Positions 1 through 5,222 of a stretch of 7,523 bases of DNA are shown one piece after another. Origin of the DNA: JACMLD01 sp039915085 (GTDB taxonomy: Bacteria; Bacteroidota; Bacteroidia; Chitinophagales; Chitinophagaceae); the NCBI GenBank assembly GCA_039915085.1, contig JBDSOC010000058.1, positions 1 through 7,523 of the forward strand, given 5' to 3'. The position numbers and the translations under genes were made by a program. Below the pieces are notes generated by a model. It did not search any database, was not told the DNA's origin, and saw only the letters and a program-made list of their open reading frames with translations. How positions within the stretch are numbered: position 1 is the first letter of the stretch; each line of letters opens with the position of its first letter.

Positions 1-548
1 GCAATAGAATAATCAGGAACATCTTTAGTTACCACACTGCCGGCAGCAATAACGCAATACATACCTACCGTTACTCCGGCGGTGATAACACTGTTGGCGC
101 CAATCCAGCTGCCATCTCCAATTGTAATCAATGCAGTAGTACATGGCTGGTAACGAAAACCAATGGTGACATCACTGAAACCATGGTTCAGTCCGCTCAT
201 GACTACATTTTGTGCTGTCATAATATGATTACCAATGATTATCGGACCTATAATTACATTCATGGCGCCAATAAAAGCGGAGTCGCCAATTTTGACCGGA
301 CCTACCCCGTTATTGATAAAAGTAAAATCTTCAATAGTGCTGTTGGCGCCTATTTCAAAAACATTGAAAGGCATGGTATCTATTCTTGCCCTGCTGAAGA
401 TGCGGGTGTTTTTCCCCTTTTTATGATAAAAAGGATTTATAAAATGCCTCACCCACCAGCGCGGTCTTACACCACCACCTGACGAAATAAGCCATAAGGT
501 GAATGATTTTAACCCGGGGTTCGATTTTATTTTTTCTGCCAGTGACAT
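1..548 (-). CDS. Hexapeptide-repeat (LbH) acyltransferase, WcaF/WbbJ type, 3' end cut off
   Basis: Reading the minus strand from the ATG at 548-546 gives 182 open codons running off the window edge. An in-frame TAA lies 21 nt upstream of this ATG, so it is the earliest ATG possible. The N-terminal part (about residues 18-58) is basic and aromatic (RPRWWVRHFINPFY), typical of exopolysaccharide or O-antigen O-acetyltransferases that act on the cytoplasmic face of the membrane. From about residue 63 there are repeated hexapeptide turns (FEIGANSTI, VKIGDSAFIGAMNVIIG, ITIGDGSWIGANSVITAGV), the signature of a left-handed beta-helix. His122 in GLNHGF sits where these enzymes carry the catalytic histidine, and the end AAGSVVTKDVPDYS is the usual final coil of the family. 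The probable reaction is acetyl-CoA-dependent O-acetylation of a sugar; the acceptor is unknown. It is transcribed away from the sugar cassette. The family call is firm; the exact role is inference. Confidence 0.9.
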   Translation of the reverse strand, partial: MSLAEKIKSNPGLKSFTLWLISSGGGVRPRWWVRHFINPFYHKKGKNTRIFSRARIDTMPFNVFEIGANSTIEDFTFINNGVGPVKIGDSAFIGAMNVIIGPIIIGNHIMTAQNVVMSGLNHGFSDVTIGFRYQPCTTALITIGDGSWIGANSVITAGVTVGMYCVIAAGSVVTKDVPDYSI

Positions 549-860
549 GTAGCTGTAACGAATTTTTTAACAACGGGCTGAAACCATTGATGCCGTAAAA
601 GAGTGCGACGCAACAAAAGCCGGATTATAGCTATCCGCTGGTAACCAAAACCTATACAATCTTATCAAATACTAATTCTTTTTTATCACTATTCTATTGC
701 TCTCCTGGTCTAAGGTGTTATTTCTTTTCCCTCTTAGTGTCAAACATACAATTAACCACCCGAAATGTCAAATGATAAAGTCTGTTAATTAAGTATATTG
801 GCATATCAAAATTTCGTAATTTTCGTCTCCATTCTTTCAAAAATTAAAAACCAGCTTGCC
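549..860. other. Divergent intergenic region
   Basis: This 312-nt gap separates the minus-strand acyltransferase from the plus-strand sugar cassette, so it must hold promoters for both. No RNA gene or credible small coding sequence was found. The left part (about 590-650) is GC-richer and contains GAGTGCGACGCAAC and a small inverted repeat (CGGAT at 621-625, ATCCG at 633-637). The right part (about 655-850) is A/T-rich, as expected of a Bacteroidota promoter region. No operator could be identified. Confidence 0.6.
798..824 (+). promoter_or_regulatory. Weak candidate promoter for the sugar cassette
   Basis: TTG at 798-800 is followed after 16 nt by TAATTTTC at 817-824. This resembles the Bacteroidota primary promoter (TTG or TTTG near -33, TAnnTTTG near -7), with the last base of the -7 box mismatched and a spacer slightly shorter than usual. 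It would start transcription about 30 nt before the ATG at 861. In A/T-rich sequence such a match can arise by chance. Confidence 0.2.
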
Positions 861-1748
861 ATGCCAACCCGCAGAAGATTTATTCAGCAAAGTTCAGTAT
901 TTGCTGCCGCATTAATGATAGATACAAAGGGCTTATTTAAAATGCACAAAGATTTAGGTTTGCAACTGTATACGGTGCGGGATGAAGTAGCAAAAAACCT
1001 GGAACATTCCCTGTCGGAAGTGTCAAAAGCAGGATACACAATGACAGAATTGTATGGCTATGATTATAAGACCCGCAAATTTTTTGACCGTAGTGTAAAA
1101 GATATGTCGGCATTATTAAAGAAGTATCATCTTGGTACACCCAGCGGGCATTACAATATCCTGGATATGATGTATGACAGCAACTACAACTGGGATAGCT
1201 GGAAATATCTGCTGGAAGATGCGAAAGTACTCGGCAATAAATATGTGGTAATACCTTATATGGATGACAAGCACCGCACGCCGGATAACTTTAAGCTGAT
1301 GGCAGAGCGGCTGAACAAAGCGGGCGAATTGAGCAAAGCTGCCGGCATTGCAACAGGCTACCACAACCATTGGTTTGAATTTGATGCCATGGGCAATACT
1401 ACCGCTTATGACTACCTGCTAAAAAACACAGACCCCAAACTGGTAAAATTTGAAATGGATTTGTATTGGTTTGCCAACGCAGGCCAGGATCCCATTACAT
1501 GGATTAAAAAATACCCCGGCCGTTTCCCCATGTGGCACATAAAAGACATGGAAGCAAAAACCGCAGGCAAGGACAAGGGACAAACCTGCGAAGTGGGCAG
1601 AGGCGTTATTGACTGGAAGTCAATTTTCGCCCACCAGGCAGAAGCGGGCGTTGACTATGTATTTGTTGAACAGGAACAATACACGAGGCCGGTTTTTGAG
1701 TGCATTAAAATAAGTGCCGATTATATGAAAAAAAATCTTCTTAAATAG
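861..1748 (+). CDS. TIM-barrel sugar isomerase/epimerase-like protein (AP_endonuc_2 fold) with Tat-like signal
   Basis: The 295-residue protein has the xylose-isomerase-like TIM barrel (PF01261). Likely divalent-metal ligands and active-site residues are visible: Glu63 (ELYGY), His168/His170/Glu173 (YHNHWFEF), Asp200 (FEMDLYW), His226 (WHIKDM) and Glu270 (FVEQEQY). VGRGVIDW also matches the family. I chose the ATG at 861 over an in-frame TTG at 798 because it puts a twin-arginine motif (TRRRFIQ, residues 3-9) at the very N-terminus, followed by a short hydrophobic stretch. Export is therefore likely, and phosphorylated sugars are unlikely substrates despite the family name. The stop is 16 nt before the oxidoreductase gene, so the two should be co-transcribed. 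Relatives next to Gfo/Idh and DUF1080 genes process 3-keto-sugars as lyases, hydratases or epimerases; which applies here is not readable. The family is certain, the reaction inferred. Confidence 0.92.
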   Translation: MPTRRRFIQQSSVFAAALMIDTKGLFKMHKDLGLQLYTVRDEVAKNLEHSLSEVSKAGYTMTELYGYDYKTRKFFDRSVKDMSALLKKYHLGTPSGHYNILDMMYDSNYNWDSWKYLLEDAKVLGNKYVVIPYMDDKHRTPDNFKLMAERLNKAGELSKAAGIATGYHNHWFEFDAMGNTTAYDYLLKNTDPKLVKFEMDLYWFANAGQDPITWIKKYPGRFPMWHIKDMEAKTAGKDKGQTCEVGRGVIDWKSIFAHQAEAGVDYVFVEQEQYTRPVFECIKISADYMKKNLLK

Positions 1749-1764
1749 TTTAACTCCCAACATT

Positions 1765-3096
1765 ATGGCTTCCAGAAAAAATTTTTTACAACAATCTTCC
1801 CTGTTGCTTGGTGCCGGTACGCTGGCTGCCGCATTTGATAACCAGGCTTTCGCGTATTTTAAAAGTAGGATAATGCCCAGCGATCAACTCAATATTGGCG
1901 CTATTGGTATTAACGGCATGGGCTGGGCCAACGTGAAGGCCGCTTTAAAAGTGCCTGGCGTAAATCTGATAGCAGTTTGTGATATAGATAAAAATGTAAT
2001 TGGAAAAAGACTGGAAGAGCTGGGCAAAACCGGTGTTGATACCAGCAAAATAAAACAGTACGATGATTACCGGAAACTGCTGGCGCAAAAAGACATTGAT
2101 GCCGTAATTATTGGAACACCCGATCACTGGCATGCATTAATAATGATACATGCATGTGAAGCGGGTAAAGATGTGTATGTAGAAAAACCGGTGGGTAATT
2201 CAATTATAGAATGCCGGACGATGGTGGCCGCACAACAGCGCTATAAAAAAATAGTGCAAGCCGGTCAGTGGCAGCGCAGCCAGCAGCATTTCAGGGATGC
2301 GGTTGATTTTGTGCAAACAGGTCAGCTGGGTAATATACGCACCGTAAAGGTTTGGTGTTACCAGGGATGGATGAAACCCGGACCAGTGGTGGCCGACAGT
2401 GCACCGCCTGCCGGAGTTGATTATAAACAATGGCTGGGACCTGCTTCTGAAAGGCCATTTAATTCAAGCCGTTTTCATTTTAACTTCCGTTGGTTCTGGG
2501 ATTATGCCGGTGGGCTGATGACAGACTGGGGTGTGCATTTATTAGATTACGGTTTATTGGGAATGAAATCGCCCATACCAAAATCTGTAGCTGCATTGGG
2601 TGGCCGCTTTGCCTACCCGGACCTGTACGAAGAAACACCGGATACGCTGACTACGCTGTATGAATTTGATGGCTTTAATATGGTATGGGATTCTGCTATG
2701 GGTATAGACAATGGTTCTTACGGACGTGATCACGGCATTGCCTATATTGGTAATAACGGAACGCTGATTGTAAACCGTGGGGGATGGGAAGTGATTGAAG
2801 AAAAGCAAAGCAAGAATAAAGTAAGCAAAGAACTGGTAAAACCATCTGATAACGGACTGGATAAACATTGGGAGAATTTTGTAAGCTGTGTAAAATCGCG
2901 CAAGACAGAAGATCTGCATTGTTCTATACAGGCCGGCGCACATGTAGCCACCGTAGCGCAAATGGGCAATATTGCTTTTCGGAGTGGCAAAAAACTGGTT
3001 TGGGACGGAACGAAGGAACGTTTTACAGATGAAGACATTAACAAACAGTATTTATTAAAAGAATACCACAACGGTTATAAATTACCGGTAGTATAA
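1765..3096 (+). CDS. Gfo/Idh/MocA-family NAD(P)-dependent oxidoreductase with Tat-like signal
   Basis: This 443-residue protein probably oxidises a sugar hydroxyl, likely C3 of a glycoside, to a ketone. The N-terminus has SRKNFLQQSS (residues 3-12), a hydrophobic stretch and a possible AFA cleavage site at 28-30: a Tat-like signal with Arg-Lys in place of the twin arginine. The Rossmann dinucleotide-binding loop is GAIGINGMG (45-53), followed by AVCDIDK. TPDHWHA and EKP (Glu140-Lys141-Pro142) are family hallmarks, with Lys141 the probable catalytic lysine. In the C-terminal alpha/beta domain, GGLMTDWGVHLLD carries Asp254 and His258 at the usual active-site positions. Length and architecture fit the secreted Bacteroidota subfamily. 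Start and spacing support co-transcription with the TIM-barrel gene, whose N-terminus is similar. Members of the family, such as Zymomonas glucose-fructose oxidoreductase, are exported with tightly bound cofactor, which could apply here. Substrate is unknown. Confidence 0.95.
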   Translation: MASRKNFLQQSSLLLGAGTLAAAFDNQAFAYFKSRIMPSDQLNIGAIGINGMGWANVKAALKVPGVNLIAVCDIDKNVIGKRLEELGKTGVDTSKIKQYDDYRKLLAQKDIDAVIIGTPDHWHALIMIHACEAGKDVYVEKPVGNSIIECRTMVAAQQRYKKIVQAGQWQRSQQHFRDAVDFVQTGQLGNIRTVKVWCYQGWMKPGPVVADSAPPAGVDYKQWLGPASERPFNSSRFHFNFRWFWDYAGGLMTDWGVHLLDYGLLGMKSPIPKSVAALGGRFAYPDLYEETPDTLTTLYEFDGFNMVWDSAMGIDNGSYGRDHGIAYIGNNGTLIVNRGGWEVIEEKQSKNKVSKELVKPSDNGLDKHWENFVSCVKSRKTEDLHCSIQAGAHVATVAQMGNIAFRSGKKLVWDGTKERFTDEDINKQYLLKEYHNGYKLPVV

Positions 3097-3098
3097 TG

Positions 3099-3134
3099 CT
3101 TTTGCAGAATTGATAAACAATCAGCTGCAGAAAG
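3099..3134 (+). other. Intercistronic RNA hairpin after the oxidoreductase stop
   Basis: Two nt past the stop codon, CTTTTGCAG (3099-3107) pairs with CTGCAGAAAG (3125-3134) as a 9-bp stem with one bulged G. Inside it ATTG (3109-3112) pairs with CAAT (3118-3121) around the loop ATAAA. Only TTT follows, so it is at most a weak terminator. It could limit read-through or protect the upstream mRNA end, making expression of the DUF1080 genes differ from that of the first two. Pairing is seen; function is inferred. Confidence 0.4.
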
Positions 3135-3170
3135 TTTAATGAGTGAAACCGCAAATAATACGCTTACTAT

Positions 3171-3947
3171 ATGAATAATAAAATCATCCCCGCATTTTTA
3201 ATTGCCAGTTTAATTTCTGCAGGTCTTTTGGCCCAGGAAAAAAAAGGAGATCCCAAAGCAACAGAATTTTATAGCCCTGTTCCTAAAGTAGTAACACCCG
3301 GCAACGCTGCTACAGAAGCGCCTTCAGATGCTATTATTTTATTTGATGGCAAAAATCTTGATCAATGGACTTCTGTTAAAACACCCGGGGATCCTGTCAA
3401 CTGGCCGGTAGCCGATGGGGTACTGACAGTTGGTAAGACTGCCGGTAATATACAAACGAAAAAATCTTTTACAGATTACCAGCTGCACCTTGAATGGCGC
3501 ATACCGGCTAATATAACCGGCGAAGGACAGGCCCGCGGTAACAGCGGCGTCTTCCTTGCTTCTACCGGTCCGGGCGATGATGGCTATGAAATACAAATAC
3601 TGGATTGCTATAATAACAGCACTTATGTAAATGGTCAGACCGGCAGTGTTTACAAACAGTCGGTGCCATTGGCAAATGCCTGTAAGAAACCCGGCGAATG
3701 GCAGACCTATGATATTTTTTGGAACGCCCCGCGCTTTAATGATGACGGTTCTGTAAAAACCCCTGCTTATGTAACAGTGATTCATAACGGTGTTTTACTG
3801 CAAAATCATACTGAGTTAAAAGGTCAGACGGTATACATTGGCGCTCCTTTTTATAAAAAACATGGCCCTTCTCCTATTAAATTGCAAGCGCATGGCGACA
3901 AGAGCGAACCAATCAGCTACCGCAATATCTGGGTAAGGGAATTATAA
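3171..3947 (+). CDS. Secreted DUF1080 / 3-keto-disaccharide hydrolase family protein, copy 1
   Basis: This 258-residue protein has a Sec signal peptide with likely cleavage after Ala21 (GLLA, then QEKK), then a single PF06439 domain with the jelly-roll (concanavalin-like) fold. Family motifs in order are LFDGKNLDQW (57-66), RGNSGVFL (around 122-129), GYEIQILD (138-145), GEWQTYDI, HNGVLLQN, IKLQAHGD (around 236-243) and the terminal RNIWVREL. Members cleave glycosides already oxidised at C3 or hydrate the resulting enone sugar; the reaction of this copy is unknown. The gene starts 74 nt after the oxidoreductase with a hairpin between them, so it may be in the same transcript at a different level. 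No Shine-Dalgarno sequence is visible, which is normal in this phylum. A paralog about 68% identical in the mature part follows directly. The family call is very secure. Confidence 0.95.
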   Translation: MNNKIIPAFLIASLISAGLLAQEKKGDPKATEFYSPVPKVVTPGNAATEAPSDAIILFDGKNLDQWTSVKTPGDPVNWPVADGVLTVGKTAGNIQTKKSFTDYQLHLEWRIPANITGEGQARGNSGVFLASTGPGDDGYEIQILDCYNNSTYVNGQTGSVYKQSVPLANACKKPGEWQTYDIFWNAPRFNDDGSVKTPAYVTVIHNGVLLQNHTELKGQTVYIGAPFYKKHGPSPIKLQAHGDKSEPISYRNIWVREL

Positions 3948-3958
3948 ACGTGAAGCGC

Positions 3959-4059
3959 CATCTGACGTCGCCGTCTAAAGGTTAAACGGCAGTTGATAAT
4001 TATTCGGTCAGCCGCGAACCTGAGTAAACAACCGGAGTTTTTTAAGGCTTCGGTTGTTT
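3959..4059 (+). repeat. Duplicated 3' flank, copy 1
   Basis: Starting 11 nt after the stop of the first DUF1080 gene, this 101-nt tail resembles the 102-nt tail after the second copy. Both open with CATCTGACGTC, continue with a GACG-loop-CGTC mini-hairpin (3964-3975 here), share ATYCGGTCA in the middle, and close with a hairpin whose arms start AAACAACCG. The simplest explanation is one tandem duplication that copied gene plus 3' untranslated region together. Confidence 0.7.
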
Positions 4060-4064
4060 AATTT
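4026..4064 (+). terminator. Weak intrinsic terminator-like hairpin between the two DUF1080 genes
   Basis: AAACAACCGGAG (4026-4037) pairs with CTTCGGTTGTTT (4048-4059), 12 positions with one mismatch, around a 10-nt loop. The following AATTT is a poor U-tract, so termination is probably partial, allowing some read-through into the second copy. Its counterpart after the second gene has a perfect stem and a run of seven T. Confidence 0.5.
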
Positions 4065-4103
4065 GAAAAAAGAAAATATCATTTACTCCTTTAATAAATC
4101 TAT

Positions 4104-4868
4104 ATGACAAAAAATATATTACTGCTTTGTTCAGCACTTGCTGTAACAGGCTTTTGTTTTGCGCAGGCAAAGCCGGAAGAAACCGAATATTACACACCCG
4201 TACCTAAAATAATAACACCGGGTGCAAACTTTGCAGCGCCTCCATCTGATGCCATTATTTTATTTGATGGTAAAAACCTGGATGAATGGATAGCACTAAA
4301 GGATTCAACCGGTGCCAGGAAATGGATGGTTGCAGACAATGTGATAACTGTAGATAAAACTGCGGGTGACCTGCAAACCAAAAGAAAGTTCATGGATTAT
4401 CAGATGCATATTGAATACCGTATCCCTGAAAATATTACCGGCAGCGGGCAGGGGCGCGGCAATAGTGGTATTTTTTTAGCGGCACTGCCATGGGGTGCGG
4501 GTGGTTATGAACTACAGGTACTGGATAATTATAAAAATACGACTTATGTAAATGGGCAGGTGGGCAGTATGTATAAACAAGCTGTTCCACTGGCAAATGC
4601 CTGTAAAAAACCAGGAGAATGGCAGACTTACGACATCGTTTGGACAGCCCCCCGTTTTAATGATCATGGTATTTTACAATCTCCGGGAAGAGTAACTGTT
4701 TTTCATAATGGGGTACTTGTTCAAAATAATACAACCCTGCTGGGGGATACACCTTATATAGGGCAGCCTTCATACCGTGTACATGGTGCTTCACCTATAA
4801 AACTACAGGCACACGGAGATAAGAGTGAGCCCATCAGCTACCGGAATATCTGGTTAAGAGAATTATAA
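4104..4868 (+). CDS. Secreted DUF1080 / 3-keto-disaccharide hydrolase family protein, copy 2
   Basis: This 254-residue paralog of the preceding gene has its own Sec signal (likely cleavage after Ala20, GFCFA then QAKPEE) and the same PF06439 domain: LFDGKNLDEW, RGNSGIFL, GYELQVLD, LANACKKPGEWQTYDI, HNGVLVQN, IKLQAHGDKSEPISYRNIWLREL-type ending. Hand alignment of the mature parts, without gaps, gives 154 identities in 227 positions. Differences cluster in the stretch after LFDGKNLD and in the loop between the GNSG and GYE motifs (STGPGDD in copy 1, ALPWGAG in copy 2), while the core and C-terminus are nearly unchanged. Both copies keep all family motifs, so neither looks decayed; different substrates or successive steps are possible. 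The 156-nt gap holds a weak terminator-like hairpin. TGFC in the signal is not a convincing lipobox, so a soluble periplasmic or secreted protein is more likely than a lipoprotein. Confidence 0.94.
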   Translation: MTKNILLLCSALAVTGFCFAQAKPEETEYYTPVPKIITPGANFAAPPSDAIILFDGKNLDEWIALKDSTGARKWMVADNVITVDKTAGDLQTKRKFMDYQMHIEYRIPENITGSGQGRGNSGIFLAALPWGAGGYELQVLDNYKNTTYVNGQVGSMYKQAVPLANACKKPGEWQTYDIVWTAPRFNDHGILQSPGRVTVFHNGVLVQNNTTLLGDTPYIGQPSYRVHGASPIKLQAHGDKSEPISYRNIWLREL

Positions 4869-4883
4869 AAGTTTGACTCCCTT

Positions 4884-4985
4884 CATCTGACGTCATCGTC
4901 TAATGGATATGAAGCAAGTGTTTATTATCCGGTCACGCACTGTACCCGGGTAAACAACCGTAGTCATTAAAAGCTACGGTTGTTT
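4884..4985 (+). repeat. Duplicated 3' flank, copy 2
   Basis: This is the counterpart of the tail at 3959-4059. It opens with CATCTGACGTC, has the mini-hairpin GACG-TCAT-CGTC at 4889-4900 (loop TCGC in copy 1), then the shared middle segment and terminator arms. The two tails are nearly the same length, and the region between mini-hairpin and terminator has diverged most. Confidence 0.7.
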
Positions 4986-4989
4986 TTTT
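4952..4989 (+). terminator. Strong rho-independent terminator of the sugar cassette
   Basis: AAACAACCGTAG (4952-4963) pairs perfectly over 12 bp with CTACGGTTGTTT (4974-4985) around a 10-nt loop, and the T-run 4983-4989 follows directly. The position about 85 nt after the last DUF1080 stop marks the end of the operon. Confidence 0.85.
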
Positions 4990-4998
4990 ATGTAAAAC

Positions 4999-5020
4999 GG
5001 AATCTGAGGCCCAGGATTCC
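4999..5020. other. Bulged hairpin in the intergenic region
   Basis: GGAATCTG (4999-5006) pairs with CAGGATTCC (5012-5020) with one bulged G and the loop AGGCC. The right arm also belongs to a 13-bp palindrome, CCAGGATTCCTGG (5011-5023). No T-run follows, so it is not an ordinary terminator for the plus strand. The role is unknown. Confidence 0.3.
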
Positions 5021-5065
5021 TGGTGCTGTTCTTACAATTTCTAATTCTTCCTCCTGGAATCTTCA

Positions 5066-5080
5066 TGTTTATGATAAACA
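5066..5080. promoter_or_regulatory. 15-bp palindrome, possible Fur-family operator
   Basis: TGTTTATGATAAACA is a perfect 7-1-7 inverted repeat lying 142 nt before the DUF4856 start codon. It has the geometry of Fur-family boxes and matches TGATAATnATTATCA at 10 of the 14 defined positions. Imelysin-like proteins are linked to iron in several bacteria, which makes the site plausible. A/T-rich intergenic DNA produces short palindromes readily, so regulator identity is a guess. Confidence 0.35.
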
Positions 5081-5189
5081 AAGTCATTATACAATTCATT
5101 AAAATTCAATTACATGGAATGGCACTATCCATTTTTTCCCGATTGAGAAAGTCAAATTCCCGATATGGCAGTAATAGAAGTTGAAAAGA

Positions 5190-5216
5190 GGGTTTTTTTG
5201 CAAAAAAGTAAAACCC
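5190..5216 (+). promoter_or_regulatory. Hairpin next to the DUF4856 start codon
   Basis: GGGTTTT (5190-5196) pairs perfectly with AAAACCC (5210-5216), ending 6 nt before the ATG at 5223. The loop contains a T-run, GC and an A-run that can pair further. In the mRNA this would fold over the ribosome landing area, so it may lower or regulate translation. The pairing is seen; regulation is inferred. Confidence 0.4.
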
Positions 5217-5222
5217 GGAAAT

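Larger units (their letters stand above)
4869..5222. other. Intergenic region between the sugar cassette and the lipoprotein pair
   Basis: This 354-nt gap holds the duplicated 3' tail and strong terminator of the cassette, a bulged hairpin at 4999-5020, a 15-bp palindrome at 5066-5080, and a hairpin at 5190-5216 just before the start codon of the DUF4856 gene. A promoter for the lipoprotein genes must lie between about 4990 and 5200, but no good TTTG/TAnnTTTG pair was found. No coding sequence or known RNA gene was recognised. Confidence 0.6.

Noticed and set aside
183..482. Plus-strand open frames of 99 and 63 codons at the left edge
   Set aside because: They are antisense to the hexapeptide-repeat acyltransferase, whose minus-strand translation shows clear family repeats; their own translations show no domain.
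798..860. Upstream TTG start adding 21 residues to the TIM-barrel protein
   Set aside because: It would bury the twin-arginine motif inside the protein and the added residues resemble translated promoter sequence; the ATG at 861 gives a normal Tat-like N-terminus.
2554..3071. Minus-strand open frames of 135 and 109 codons
   Set aside because: They are shadows of the Gfo/Idh gene, which has convincing motifs along its whole length; the antisense products have no recognisable features.
3339..3785. Minus-strand open frame of 148 codons
   Set aside because: It is antisense to the first DUF1080 gene and reflects codon composition; no signal, motif or leader supports it.
4026..4985. Inverted repeats as possible insertion-sequence or integron ends
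   Set aside because: They lie just downstream of two paralogous genes, have terminator form, and no transposase, integrase or target-site duplication is present.
5011..5023. CCAGGATTCCTGG palindrome as an operator
   Set aside because: It overlaps the arm of a bulged hairpin, has no link to a promoter and no known regulator consensus; kept only as part of the hairpin entry.
5181..5222. TTG start adding 14 residues to the DUF4856 lipoprotein
   Set aside because: The extension is basic, comes from a hairpin-forming leader and would move the lipoprotein signal inward; the ATG at 5223 gives a standard signal.
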